From: DASZUK01 sp963844575 | GTDB taxonomy: Bacteria; Actinomycetota; Acidimicrobiia; Acidimicrobiales; RAAP-2 | DNA length: 64,000 bases | NCBI GenBank assembly: GCA_963844575.1 | Contig: CAWJOU010000005.1 | Span: 868,001-932,000 of the forward strand | Reading direction: 5' to 3' | In this document: piece by piece, positions 13,705-21,725 of the stretch | Numbering within the stretch: position 1 is the first letter of the stretch | Layout of the letters: every line of letters starts with the position of its first letter | Made by a program: the position numbers and the translations under genes | The notes under the pieces: model-generated | Told to the model about the DNA's origin: nothing | What the model saw: only the letters and a program-made list of their open reading frames with translations | Database searches by the model: none

Positions 13705-13994
13705 TGAAGGACGCCACCACCGTGCTCCTCCGGCCGGTCATCTCCGAGAAGACGTACGGGCTGATGAACCGCAACGTCTACGTGTTCGTCGTCGACCCGT
13801 CGGCCAACAAGATCGAGATCCGTCAGGCCGTCGAGCAGACCTTCGACGTCCGGGTCGACAACGTCAACACCCTCAACCGCAAGGGCAAGGCCACCCGCAA
13901 CCGCCGGACGAACACCGTCGGTCGCCGGCCGAACACCAAGCGGGCCATCGTCACCCTGCACGCGGGCGACAAGATCGACCTGTTCGAGAGCTGA
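13704..13994 (+). CDS. rplW: 50S ribosomal protein L23
   Basis: Protein at the tunnel exit that docks trigger factor and SRP; 96 residues from the ATG at 13704. A GTG three bases upstream overlaps the rplD TGA, but AAGGGGAG at 13691-13698 sits 5 bases from the ATG and only 2 from the GTG, so the ATG is preferred. The family core VVDPSANKIEIRQAVEQTF and the basic NRRTNTVGRR loop are present. It is tightly coupled between rplD and rplB. Confidence 0.95.
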   Translation: MKDATTVLLRPVISEKTYGLMNRNVYVFVVDPSANKIEIRQAVEQTFDVRVDNVNTLNRKGKATRNRRTNTVGRRPNTKRAIVTLHAGDKIDLFES

Positions 13995-14001
13995 GGATCC
14001 G

Positions 14002-14838
14002 ATGCCGCTGCGCGCACGCAAGCCCACCAGTCCGGGCCGCCGGTTCCAGACCGTCGCCGACTTCTCCGAGATCACCCGGGACCGCCCCGAGCGCTCGCTG
14101 TTGGCCACCAAGGCGAGCAGCGGTGGTCGCAACAACCTCGGCCGCAAGACCGCCCGTCACCGCGGTGGCGGCCACAAACGCCAGTACCGGATCGTCGACT
14201 TCCGGCGGGACAAGGACGGCGTGCCGGCCAAGGTGGCGGCGATCGAGTACGACCCGAACCGCAATGCCCGGATCGCCCTCCTGCACTACCGGGACGGCGA
14301 GAAGCGCTACATCCTGGCCCCGGCCGGGGTGAAGGTCGGCGACCTCCTCCAGAGCGGCCAGGGCGCCGAGATCCGGCCGGGCAATGCCCTGCCGATGCGG
14401 TTCATCCCCGTCGGCTCGGTCGTCCACAACGTCGAGCTCCGGCCCGGCGGCGGCGGCAAGCTGGCCCGGGGGGCCGGCATGAGCATCCAGCTGGTAGCCA
14501 AGGAGGGGGCGTTCGCCACCCTCCGGCTGCCGTCGACCGAGATGCGCCGGGTCCCCATCGACTGCCGGGCCACGCTCGGTGTCGTCGGCAACTCCGAGGC
14601 CGAGCTCGTCAAGATCGGCAAGGCCGGCCGCAACCGCTGGAAGGGCGTCCGCCCGCAGACCCGCGGGGTCGCCATGAACCCCGTCGACCACCCGCTCGGT
14701 GGTGGCGAGGGCAAGACGTCCGGCGGCCGCCATCCGGTGTCGCCGTGGGGCAAGCCGGAGGGACGCACCCGCGCCCGCCACAAGGAATCCGACAAGTTGA
14801 TCGTCCGCCGCCGCCGCACCCGCGGGGCCCGGCGGTAA
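14002..14838 (+). CDS. rplB: 50S ribosomal protein L2
   Basis: The most conserved large-subunit protein, needed for subunit joining and peptidyl transferase function; 278 residues, full length. The N-terminal RNA-binding region GGRNNLGRKTARHRGGGHKR and the C-terminal motif GVAMNPVDHPLGGGEGKTSG are intact, including the histidine of the NPVDHP loop linked to the catalytic centre. It starts 7 bp after rplW and is followed by rpsS. Confidence 0.98.
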   Translation: MPLRARKPTSPGRRFQTVADFSEITRDRPERSLLATKASSGGRNNLGRKTARHRGGGHKRQYRIVDFRRDKDGVPAKVAAIEYDPNRNARIALLHYRDGEKRYILAPAGVKVGDLLQSGQGAEIRPGNALPMRFIPVGSVVHNVELRPGGGGKLARGAGMSIQLVAKEGAFATLRLPSTEMRRVPIDCRATLGVVGNSEAELVKIGKAGRNRWKGVRPQTRGVAMNPVDHPLGGGEGKTSGGRHPVSPWGKPEGRTRARHKESDKLIVRRRRTRGARR

Positions 14839-14853
14839 CGGGAGGTCCGTCCA

Positions 14854-15132
14854 GTGCCGCGCAGCCTCAAGAAGGGCCCGTTCGTCGACGACCACCTGTT
14901 GAAGAAGGTCGACGCCCTCAACGCCACCGGCGAGAAGCGGGTCATCAAGACCTGGTCCCGCCGGTCGACGATCATCCCCGACATGGTCGGCCACACCGTC
15001 GCCGTCCACGATGGTCGCCGCCACGTCCCGGTCTACGTGACCGAGTCGATGGTCGGCCACAAGCTCGGCGAGTTCGCGCCCACCCGGACGTTCCGCTACC
15101 ACGCCGGCCAAGAGCGGGTCGGGAGGCGCTGA
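14854..15132 (+). CDS. rpsS: 30S ribosomal protein S19
   Basis: Small-subunit head protein that complexes with S13; 92 residues, normal. It begins with GTG and reads MPRSLKKGPFVDDHLL, with the family motifs WSRRSTIIPDMVGHT and GHKLGEFAPTRTF. GGGAGG lies just upstream of the start. The next gene, rplV, begins one base after the stop. Confidence 0.97.
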   Translation: MPRSLKKGPFVDDHLLKKVDALNATGEKRVIKTWSRRSTIIPDMVGHTVAVHDGRRHVPVYVTESMVGHKLGEFAPTRTFRYHAGQERVGRR

Positions 15133-15133
15133 G

Positions 15134-15853
15134 ATGCCCGGCATCAAGACCAACGAGCGTCCCGGCACCAAGGCCGTCCTGCGGCACTACCGCATGTCGG
15201 CGTCCAAGGCCCGGCAGGTTCTCGACCTGATCCGGGGCCAGGACGTCGGCCGGGCGGCCGAGATCCTGCGGACCACCCCCCGGGAGGCCGGCACAGTGAT
15301 CGCCAAGGTGCTGGCGTCCGCCGTCGCCAACGCGGTCCACAACGACGGCCTCGACGCCGAGGATCTGTACGTCTCGGCGTGCTTCGCCGACGAGGGGACG
15401 ACGCTGAAGCGGTGGCGACCGCGGGCCCGGGGCCGGGCCACCCGCATCCGTAAGCGGACCTGCCACATCACCGTGATCGTCAGTCGGCTGCCCGACGAGC
15501 GGTTGGCCCGCCGCCGGGCCGAACGACAGGCCGCCGGCGCGCAGCGCTCCCGCCGGGTCTCCGAGTCTCGCCGGCGGGCCGACCTGGCCGGTCGGCTGGG
15601 CCGACGCCGTCAGGCCCAGGAGGAGGCGGCGGCCGTCGCCGAGGCCGAAGCCGAAGCGGCGGCCCTGGCCGAAGCCGAGGTGGAGACCGAGCTGGTCGAG
15701 GACGCGGTCGCCGAGCAGTCGGCCGAGGACGTCGTCGAGGCGGAGGCCGAAGCGGTGGCTACCGAGGCCACCGATGACGAGGTGGCCGCCGAAGCCGTGG
15801 AAGAGGTCGCCAGCGAAGACGGAGGCGACGAGCCGGATGGGGAGAGCAAGTAG
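15134..15853 (+). CDS. rplV: 50S ribosomal protein L22 with long C-terminal extension
   Basis: L22 forms the tunnel constriction together with L4. Its core (about residues 1-118, ending near ITVIVSRLP) is typical: SASKARQVLDLIRG and the beta-hairpin KRWRPRARGRATRI are intact, with no macrolide-resistance-type deletion visible. The family is usually 110-125 residues, while this one has 239. The extension first runs through an Arg-rich segment (about 119-160) and then through an Ala/Glu-rich acidic segment to the end. The rpsC ATG follows directly after the stop. Confidence 0.95.
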   Translation: MPGIKTNERPGTKAVLRHYRMSASKARQVLDLIRGQDVGRAAEILRTTPREAGTVIAKVLASAVANAVHNDGLDAEDLYVSACFADEGTTLKRWRPRARGRATRIRKRTCHITVIVSRLPDERLARRRAERQAAGAQRSRRVSESRRRADLAGRLGRRRQAQEEAAAVAEAEAEAAALAEAEVETELVEDAVAEQSAEDVVEAEAEAVATEATDDEVAAEAVEEVASEDGGDEPDGESK

Positions 15854-16960
15854 ATGGGCCAGAAGGTAAACCCCTACGGGTTCCGCCTCGGCGTGACCAC
15901 CGACTGGAAGTCGCGTTGGTTCGAGGAGCGCCACTACCGCGACTTCGTCGTCGAGGACTGGAAGATCCGCGACTACCTGATGTCGCAGCTCGAGGCCGCC
16001 GCGGTCAGCCGGATCGAGGTCGAGCGCACCCGTGACCGGCTCCGCGTCGACATCCACACCGCTCGTCCCGGCATCGTGATCGGCCGGCGTGGCGCCGAGG
16101 CCGACCGCCTCAAGAAGCACCTGGAGGAGATCACCGGCCTGCAGAACCGGATCCAGCTCAACATCCAAGAGATCAAGCAGCCCGAGCTCGACGCCGCCCT
16201 CATCGCCCAGGGCATCTGCGACCAGCTCGTCCGCCGGGTCGCCTTCCGGCGGGCCATGAAGCGGGCCATCCAGACCGTCCAGAAGGCCGGCGCCCAAGGG
16301 GTGAAGGTCCAGTGCTCCGGTCGACTGGGTGGCTCCGAGATGTCGCGCAAAGAGTCGTACCGGGAGGGTCGCGTGCCGCTGCACACCCTCCGGGCCGACA
16401 TCGACTACGGCTTCCGCGAGGCCAAGACGACGTCCGGCCGGGTCGGCGTCAAGGTCTGGATCTACAAGGGCGACATTCTCCCGTACAAGGTCTCGATCGA
16501 GGACAAGATCACCCGCGAAGCCGCCATGGCCGTCGGCGAGACCTCCGGTCAGGGCCGGCCGCGCCGGTTGATCACCGCCGGCGGTGGCCGTCGCCGCCAG
16601 GACCAACCGGAGCCCGGCACGCCCGCGGCCGACGAGGCCGCCCTGGAGGAGGCCGACCTCGTAGAGGCGGCCGCCGAGGTGGCCGTGGCCGAGGCGCTGA
16701 TCGAAGAGGCCGTTCCGGAGGCCCCGGCCCCCGAGGCGGCCGCCCCGGTCGACAGTGCCCCGACGGCCGGCGCTGACGAGGCGACCGACGAGACGACCGA
16801 CGACGGCGAGGTCGTCGCCGAGGCACCGATGGGCGACCTGATCGCGCCGCCGGCCGAGCCGGACGCCCTGGAGCGCCAGCTCGCCGAGGACGAAGAGATC
16901 GAGCGCCGGAACCGCCACGAGCACCACGAGACGCCGCACTTCCGAAGGGATTCGGACTGA
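15854..16960 (+). CDS. rpsC: 30S ribosomal protein S3 with long C-terminal extension
   Basis: S3 forms part of the mRNA entry site and helicase activity of the 30S subunit. The N-terminal domain, the KH domain (VIGRRGAEADRLKKHLE at about residues 74-90) and the C-terminal domain (SGRLGGSEMSRKESYREG, VGVKVWIYKG) are all present within about the first 215 residues. The total of 368 residues is well above the usual 210-280; the additional 150 residues are Ala/Glu/Pro-rich and acidic, ending in a short His/Arg-rich piece. It overlaps nothing but sits directly between rplV and rplP. Confidence 0.95.
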   Translation: MGQKVNPYGFRLGVTTDWKSRWFEERHYRDFVVEDWKIRDYLMSQLEAAAVSRIEVERTRDRLRVDIHTARPGIVIGRRGAEADRLKKHLEEITGLQNRIQLNIQEIKQPELDAALIAQGICDQLVRRVAFRRAMKRAIQTVQKAGAQGVKVQCSGRLGGSEMSRKESYREGRVPLHTLRADIDYGFREAKTTSGRVGVKVWIYKGDILPYKVSIEDKITREAAMAVGETSGQGRPRRLITAGGGRRRQDQPEPGTPAADEAALEEADLVEAAAEVAVAEALIEEAVPEAPAPEAAAPVDSAPTAGADEATDETTDDGEVVAEAPMGDLIAPPAEPDALERQLAEDEEIERRNRHEHHETPHFRRDSD

Positions 16961-16961
16961 C

Positions 16962-17399
16962 ATGTTGATGCCCCGGAAGGTCAAGCACCGCAAGCAGCAC
17001 CGCGGCCGGAGGACCGGCGCCGCCAAGGGTGGCACGACCGTCAGCTTCGGCGACTTCGGCATCCAGGCCATCGAGCCCGGCTGGCTCACCGCCCGTCAGA
17101 TCGAGGCCGCCCGTATCGCGATGACCCGCCACGTCCGTCGTGGCGGGAAGGTCTGGATCCGCGTCTTCCCGGACAAGCCGATCACCCAGAAGCCGGCCGA
17201 GACCCGCATGGGGTCCGGCAAGGGGAACCCCGAGCATTGGGTGGCGGTGGTCCGGCCCGGCCGGATCCTCTTCGAGCTGGCCGGGGTGGAGCGGGAGCTG
17301 GCCCAGGCCGCCATGGAGCGGGCCATCCAGAAGCTGCCCTTCAAGGCTCGCTTCGTCGTCCGCCCCGGCACCCACGACGCCCCGGAGGTGCTGGTCTGA
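16962..17399 (+). CDS. rplP: 50S ribosomal protein L16
   Basis: Large-subunit protein that helps shape the A site and supports tRNA accommodation; 145 residues. It starts MLMPRKVKHRKQHRGR, the common family opening, so the ATG at 16962 is kept over the one at 16968. The RIFPDKPITQKPAETRMGSGKG region (quoted core KPAETRMGSGKG) is intact. Its TGA overlaps the rpmC ATG. Confidence 0.97.
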   Translation: MLMPRKVKHRKQHRGRRTGAAKGGTTVSFGDFGIQAIEPGWLTARQIEAARIAMTRHVRRGGKVWIRVFPDKPITQKPAETRMGSGKGNPEHWVAVVRPGRILFELAGVERELAQAAMERAIQKLPFKARFVVRPGTHDAPEVLV

Positions 17400-17725
17400 T
17401 GACGGTCGCGTCCGAGCTCGTGCTGATGGACCCGACAGAGCTGGGGACCCGGCTCGCCGAGTCCCGTAAGGAGCTGTTCAACCTCCGCTTCCAGCTGGCC
17501 ACCGGGCAGCTCGACAACTCGGCCCGCGTCAAGGACGTCCGCCGGGAGGTCGCTCGCATCCTCACCGTCCTGCGCGATCGGGAGATCCAGGAAGCCGAGG
17601 GCAGCTACGAGACCCCGACCCCGACCCGTCGGGCCACCCGGGTGGCGGCGGCCCGGGCCGCCGAAGAGCCGGCGGACGCCGGCGAGCCGGAGACGGTCGA
17701 TGACGAGCAGGAGGAGGAGGCCTGA
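17399..17725 (+). CDS. rpmC: 50S ribosomal protein L29 with acidic C-terminal extension
   Basis: Small helical protein at the tunnel exit. The ATG at 17399 overlaps the rplP stop and gives 108 residues against the usual 60-80. The core two-helix hairpin with ELFNLRFQLATGQLDN and VRREVARILTVLRDRE is intact up to about residue 65; the remaining 43 residues are Ala/Glu/Pro-rich and end DDEQEEEA. It is followed, with a one-base overlap, by rpsQ, whose own N-terminus is extended with similar residues. Confidence 0.93.
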   Translation: MTVASELVLMDPTELGTRLAESRKELFNLRFQLATGQLDNSARVKDVRREVARILTVLRDREIQEAEGSYETPTPTRRATRVAAARAAEEPADAGEPETVDDEQEEEA

Positions 17726-18138
17726 TGGCCGAGACGAGCGCAACCGAGCCGGCGGCGGCCGAGCCGACCGAGTCGGTGACGGTCGAGCCGGCCGAGGGTG
17801 CCGACACCCCGGCGACCGCGACGTCGACGGCTCCGACGCCCTCACCGTCCACGGCGCCCGCGCCAGCGGCGGAACCGGCCGGGCCTCGGTCGAACCGCCG
17901 CAAGGTGCGTGAGGGCATCGTCGTCTCCGACGGCATGCAGGCGACGGTCGTCGTCGCGGTCATCGAGCGGGTCCGTCATCCCCGCTACGGCAAGACCGTG
18001 CAGCGGACGAAGCGGCTCTACGTCCACGATGCCGACGGCACCGCCAAGGTCGGCGACCGCGTCCGGGTGGTCGAGACGCGGCCGCTGTCCAAGCTGAAGC
18101 ACTGGCGCCTGGCTGAGATCATGGAGCGGGCCCGATGA
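17725..18138 (+). CDS. rpsQ: 30S ribosomal protein S17 with N-terminal extension
   Basis: S17 is an OB-fold protein that binds 16S rRNA early in assembly. The conserved part begins near residue 58 (RRKVREGIVVSDGMQATVVV) and runs to the end, with HPRYGKTVQRTKRLYVHD intact. Ahead of it is a leader of about 57 residues rich in Ala, Pro, Thr and Glu, absent from most bacterial S17. The ATG at 17725 overlaps the rpmC stop by one base and is the only well-placed start; a start next to the core is not evident. Confidence 0.93.
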   Translation: MAETSATEPAAAEPTESVTVEPAEGADTPATATSTAPTPSPSTAPAPAAEPAGPRSNRRKVREGIVVSDGMQATVVVAVIERVRHPRYGKTVQRTKRLYVHDADGTAKVGDRVRVVETRPLSKLKHWRLAEIMERAR

Positions 18139-18503
18139 TCCAACAGGAGTCGCGCCTTCGGGTGGCCGACAACTCCGGCGCTCGCGAGGTGCTGTGCATC
18201 CGCGTGCTCGGCGGCTCCCGCCGGCGGTACGCCAGCATCGGCGACATCTTCGTCGCCACCGTGAAGGACGCCATCCCCGGCGCCGCGGTCAAGAAGGGCG
18301 ACGTCGTCAAGTGCGTCGTCGTCCGGACGAAGAAGGAGAAGCGCCGTCCCGACGGCAGCTACATCCGCTTCGACGAGAACGCGGCCGTGCTCATCAACGA
18401 CCAGCAGCAGCCCCGCGGCACCCGCATCTTCGGCCCCGTCGGCCGAGAGCTGCGGGACAAGCGGTTCATGCGCATCGTCTCGCTCGCCCCGGAGGTGTTG
18501 TGA
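18135..18503 (+). CDS. rplN: 50S ribosomal protein L14
   Basis: Large-subunit protein at the subunit interface, contacted by silencing factor RsfS in other bacteria; 122 residues, exact family length. The sequence opens MIQQESRLRVADNSGAREVL and contains GDVVKCVVVRTKKEKRR and the ending RIVSLAPEVL. The start overlaps the rpsQ stop as ATGA. It opens the part equivalent to the spc operon, with no break from the S10 part. Confidence 0.98.
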   Translation: MIQQESRLRVADNSGAREVLCIRVLGGSRRRYASIGDIFVATVKDAIPGAAVKKGDVVKCVVVRTKKEKRRPDGSYIRFDENAAVLINDQQQPRGTRIFGPVGRELRDKRFMRIVSLAPEVL

Positions 18504-18811
18504 TGCGGATCTTGAAAGGCGACCGGGTCGTCGTCCGGTCCGGCAAGTACAAGGGTCATCGAGCCGAGGTCGTCCGGGCCCTCCCGGCCGAGCACAAGGT
18601 CGTCGTCGACGGCGTGAACATCGCCAAGCGGCACTCGAAGCCCACGCGCAACACGACGCAGGGCGGCATCATCGACAAGTTCATGCCGCTGCCGGTGTCG
18701 TCGGTATCGATCCTCTGCAAGTCCTGCGGGGAGCCGACGCGGATCGGCATGCAGATCGACGAGCAGGGCCGGAAGGTTCGTGTCTGCCGGAAGTGCGGAG
18801 GGGAGCTATGA
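18503..18811 (+). CDS. rplX: 50S ribosomal protein L24
   Basis: KOW-domain protein that initiates 50S assembly; 102 residues from the ATG at 18503, which overlaps the rplN stop. The KOW motif GDRVVVRSGKYKGHRAEV is near the N-terminus. The C-terminal half carries two CxxC pairs (CKSCG and CRKCG), a zinc-ribbon arrangement seen in many actinobacterial L24 proteins. Its stop overlaps the rplE start. Confidence 0.96.
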   Translation: MRILKGDRVVVRSGKYKGHRAEVVRALPAEHKVVVDGVNIAKRHSKPTRNTTQGGIIDKFMPLPVSSVSILCKSCGEPTRIGMQIDEQGRKVRVCRKCGGEL

Positions 18812-19383
18812 CCGCCACCGCCTCGGCGCCGACCCGCCCCCGGCTGAAGGAGCGCTACGCGGCCGAGATCCGCGCCCAGCTCAAGGCCGACCTCACCCTC
18901 GACAACGTCATGCAGGTGCCCCGGCTGACGAAGATCGTCGTCAACATGGGCGTCGGCCGGGCCACGCAGCAGGCTTCCCTCATCGAAGGGGCCCAGCGGG
19001 ACCTCGAGACGATCACCGGGCAGAAGCCGATCGTCACCCGGGCCAAGCAGTCGATCGCCGGCTTCAAGCTGCGCGAGGGACAGGCCATCGGCGCCAAGGT
19101 CACCCTCCGGGGTGACCGGGCGTGGGAGTTCCTCGATCGCCTGATCAGCTTGGCGATCCCGCGGATCCGGGACTTCCGGGGGCTCTCGGCCCGGTCCTTC
19201 GACGGCCACGGCAACTACACCTTCGGCGTCACCGAACAGCTGATCTTCCCGGAGGTCGACTACGACCGCATCGACACCATCCGGGGCATGGACATCACGA
19301 TCGTCACCACTGCACGCACCGACGAGGAAGGCCGCGCGTTCCTACGGGCGTTCGGCTTCCCGTTCCGACAGGAGACCCGTTAG
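18808..19383 (+). CDS. rplE: 50S ribosomal protein L5
   Basis: 5S rRNA-binding protein that contacts P-site tRNA; 191 residues from the ATG at 18808, which overlaps the rplX stop as ATGA. An upstream GTG at 18793 is rejected because it is inside rplX and has no ribosome-binding site of its own. Typical segments are KIVVNMGVGRA, GQKPIVTRAKQSIAGFKLREG (core KPIVTRAKQSIAGFKLREG) and the C-terminal TARTDEEGRAFLRAFGFPF. Confidence 0.97.
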   Translation: MTATASAPTRPRLKERYAAEIRAQLKADLTLDNVMQVPRLTKIVVNMGVGRATQQASLIEGAQRDLETITGQKPIVTRAKQSIAGFKLREGQAIGAKVTLRGDRAWEFLDRLISLAIPRIRDFRGLSARSFDGHGNYTFGVTEQLIFPEVDYDRIDTIRGMDITIVTTARTDEEGRAFLRAFGFPFRQETR

Positions 19384-19388
19384 TCACC

Positions 19389-19574
19389 ATGGCCAAGAAG
19401 GCACTCATCCAGAAGCAGCAGCGCACCCCCAAGTTCAAGGTAAGGGGGTACACCCGGTGCCGTCGTTGCGGCCGGCCGAAGGCCGTGTACCGCAAGTTCG
19501 GGCTGTGCCGAATCTGTCTGCGGACGATGGTGCACGCCGGTGAGGTGCCCGGGGTGACCAAGGCGAGTTGGTAG
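19389..19574 (+). CDS. rpsN: 30S ribosomal protein S14, zinc type
   Basis: Small-subunit head protein of 61 residues. The four cysteines in CRRCG and CRICL form the zinc site of the short C+ (type Z) form of S14. Many actinobacteria keep a zinc-free second copy elsewhere for zinc starvation; none is visible here. The ATG at 19389 gives the standard opening MAKKALIQKQQR. It lies 5 bp after rplE. Confidence 0.96.
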   Translation: MAKKALIQKQQRTPKFKVRGYTRCRRCGRPKAVYRKFGLCRICLRTMVHAGEVPGVTKASW

Positions 19575-19584
19575 GAGAACGGCC

Positions 19585-19989
19585 ATGACCATGACCGACC
19601 CGATTGCAGACATGCTCACGCGGATCCGGAACGCGAACTCGGCGCAGTTCGAGACGGTGAAGATGCCGGGCTCCAAGGTGAAGGAGGCCTTGGCGACCGT
19701 CCTCGAGCGCGAGGGCTTCATCGCGGGCTTCTCGGTAGCGAAGGATCCGGTGCGTCCGGGCTCCACGCTGGAGATCACTATGAAGTACTCCCCCGACCGC
19801 ACCCGGACCATCGGGGGCATCAAGCGCGTCTCCAAGCCCGGCCTGCGCATCTACGCCCGCGCCGACAAGATGCCCCGGGTGCTCGGCGGCATGGGCGTGG
19901 CCGTGCTGTCCACCAGCCACGGCCTCATGACCGACCGGGAGGCCCGCCAGCGCCACCTGGGCGGGGAGGTGCTCTGCCATGTCTGGTAG
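19585..19989 (+). CDS. rpsH: 30S ribosomal protein S8
   Basis: Binds the central domain of 16S rRNA and in E. coli is the repressor of the spc operon; 134 residues. It opens MTMTDPIADMLTRIRNAN and has the C-terminal signature GGMGVAVLSTSHGLMTDREA. Two in-frame ATGs lie two codons apart; the first has GGAG about 8 bases upstream and is kept. Confidence 0.97.
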   Translation: MTMTDPIADMLTRIRNANSAQFETVKMPGSKVKEALATVLEREGFIAGFSVAKDPVRPGSTLEITMKYSPDRTRTIGGIKRVSKPGLRIYARADKMPRVLGGMGVAVLSTSHGLMTDREARQRHLGGEVLCHVW

Positions 19990-20016
19990 CGCGGCCGATC
20001 GCGAAGGAGCTATCTG

Positions 20017-20556
20017 ATGTCCCGCATCGGACGATCCCCCATCCCGGTGCCGTCCGGGGTCACCGTCACCCTGGCCGACGACTCGGTCACGGTGACCGGC
20101 CCCCAGGGCACCCTGGCCCGCCAGTTGCCGGCGGGCATCACCATCGCCCAGGACGGCGACGTGCTGAACGTGGCCCGGCCCGACGACGAGCGTCGGCACC
20201 GCGCCCTGCACGGGCTCAGTCGGTCCCTGGTGGCCAACATGGTGGCCGGGGTGACCCAGGGCTTCACCAAGGAGCTCGAGATCGTCGGCGTCGGCTACCG
20301 GGCCACGGCCAAGGGCCCGTCCAACCTGGAGTTGGCCCTCGGCTTCTCCCACCCGGTCTTCGTCGACGCGCCCGACGGCATCACCTTCGAGGTCCCGACC
20401 CCGACCCGGGTGATCGTCAAGGGCATCGACAAGGAGCAGGTCGGCCAGGTGGCCGCCAACATCCGCAAGATCCGCAAGCCGGAGCCGTACAAGGGCAAGG
20501 GCGTCCGCTACGCCGGCGAGCGAGTGCTCCGCAAGGCTGGAAAGGCGGCCAAGTAA
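20017..20556 (+). CDS. rplF: 50S ribosomal protein L6
   Basis: Large-subunit stalk-base protein, 179 residues, with the internal duplication typical of L6. It opens MSRIGRSPIPVPSGV; the C-terminal repeat carries KIRKPEPYKGKGVRYAGE, the family signature that binds 23S rRNA near the sarcin-ricin loop. AAGGAG precedes the ATG. The last base of the stop is shared with the rplR ATG. Confidence 0.97.
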   Translation: MSRIGRSPIPVPSGVTVTLADDSVTVTGPQGTLARQLPAGITIAQDGDVLNVARPDDERRHRALHGLSRSLVANMVAGVTQGFTKELEIVGVGYRATAKGPSNLELALGFSHPVFVDAPDGITFEVPTPTRVIVKGIDKEQVGQVAANIRKIRKPEPYKGKGVRYAGERVLRKAGKAAK

Positions 20557-20930
20557 TGGCTGGGACCAATCGGGAGCGCGCGCTCCGCATCCGGCGGCAC
20601 CGCCGGGTACGCGGCAAGGTGGCCGGCACGGCCGACCGTCCCCGCCTGGCGGTGAGCCGGACCAACCGCAACATCTCGGCCCAGATCATCGACGACCAGG
20701 CCGGCCGGACGCTGGCCGCGGCATCGTCGGGCGAGGCCGAGCTGCGCGGGCAACTGGGCCCGGCCGGTGGGGGTAACGTGAGCGGAGCCGAAGCCGTCGG
20801 TCGCCTCGTGGCGACTCGGGCCAAGACCGCCGGGATCACCCGGGTGGTCTTCGACCGGGGCGGCTTCGCCTATCACGGCCGGGTCGCCGTTCTGGCCGAC
20901 GCCGCCCGCGAAGAAGGACTGGAGTTCTGA
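20556..20930 (+). CDS. rplR: 50S ribosomal protein L18
   Basis: 5S rRNA-binding protein of the central protuberance, 124 residues. The basic N-terminus RIRRHRRVRGKVAGTADRPR, the strand RLAVSRTNRNISAQIIDD and the ending VVFDRGGFAYHGRVAVLADA are all family-typical. It overlaps the rplF stop by one base and lies 4 bp before rpsE. Confidence 0.97.
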   Translation: MAGTNRERALRIRRHRRVRGKVAGTADRPRLAVSRTNRNISAQIIDDQAGRTLAAASSGEAELRGQLGPAGGGNVSGAEAVGRLVATRAKTAGITRVVFDRGGFAYHGRVAVLADAAREEGLEF

Positions 20931-20934
20931 GACG

Positions 20935-21486
20935 ATGACCGACACGCAATACGAAGAGCGGACCATCCGGGTCAACCGGGTGGCCAAGGTCGTCAAGGGT
21001 GGCCGCCGGTTCTCCTTCGCCGCGCTGATGGTCGTCGGCGACGGCAACGGCCGGGTCGGGCTCGGCTACGGCAAGGCCAAGGAAGCCGGCCTGGCGGTGC
21101 AGAAGGGCATCGAGGAAGCCCGCAAGAACGTCTTCGAGGTCTCCCTGGCCGGCACCACCATCACCCACCCCATCATCGGGGAGAGCGGCGCCGGCCGGGT
21201 CATGCTCAAGCCCGCCGCGCCCGGGACCGGCGTCATCGCCGGCGGTGCCGCCCGGGCCATCCTCGAGATGGCCGGCATCCGCGACATCCTGGCCAAGTCG
21301 CTCGGGTCGTCGAACGGCATCAACGTCGCCCACGCCACCATCGCCGGTCTCAAGGCCCTCCGCCGACCGGACGAGGTGGCGGCCCTGCGCGGCAAGCAGC
21401 CCGACGAGGTCACCCCGGCCGGCGTGCTGCGGGCCTACCGCGAGCGTCGGCGCGAGACCGAGCTGTACGCGGCGGAGACGCGCTGA
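20935..21486 (+). CDS. rpsE: 30S ribosomal protein S5
   Basis: Small-subunit protein important for decoding accuracy; 183 residues. The double-stranded RNA-binding N-terminal domain reads RVAKVVKGGRRFSFAALMVV, and the C-terminal domain has SNGINVAHATIAGLKALRRP. The loop residues tied to spectinomycin resistance in other species show no obvious change. AGGACTGGAG upstream provides the ribosome-binding site. Confidence 0.97.
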   Translation: MTDTQYEERTIRVNRVAKVVKGGRRFSFAALMVVGDGNGRVGLGYGKAKEAGLAVQKGIEEARKNVFEVSLAGTTITHPIIGESGAGRVMLKPAAPGTGVIAGGAARAILEMAGIRDILAKSLGSSNGINVAHATIAGLKALRRPDEVAALRGKQPDEVTPAGVLRAYRERRRETELYAAETR

Positions 21487-21488
21487 CC

Positions 21489-21725
21489 ATGGCCGCCGCC
21501 CGCGTCGCCAAGCTGGCCGACGACCGGACCCTCCGGGTCACCCAGGTCCGTTCGGCCATCGGCACCAAGCCGAAGCACCGCGGCACCCTTCGCGCCCTCG
21601 GGCTGCGAGGGGTCGGCCAGCACAACGATCTGCCGGACCGCCCGGAGATCCGGGGGATGTTGGCTCGCGTGCCGCACCTGGTCTCCGTGGAGCCGGTCTC
21701 GAACGAGAAGGACGGCTCCCGATGA
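21489..21725 (+). CDS. rpmD: 50S ribosomal protein L30
   Basis: Small large-subunit protein, 78 residues against the usual 58-65; the difference is about 8 residues at the N-terminus and a short C-terminal tail. The family core LRVTQVRSAIGTKPKHRGTL and LRALGLRGVGQHNDLPD is clear. It lies 2 bp after rpsE and its stop overlaps the rplO start. Confidence 0.94.
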   Translation: MAAARVAKLADDRTLRVTQVRSAIGTKPKHRGTLRALGLRGVGQHNDLPDRPEIRGMLARVPHLVSVEPVSNEKDGSR

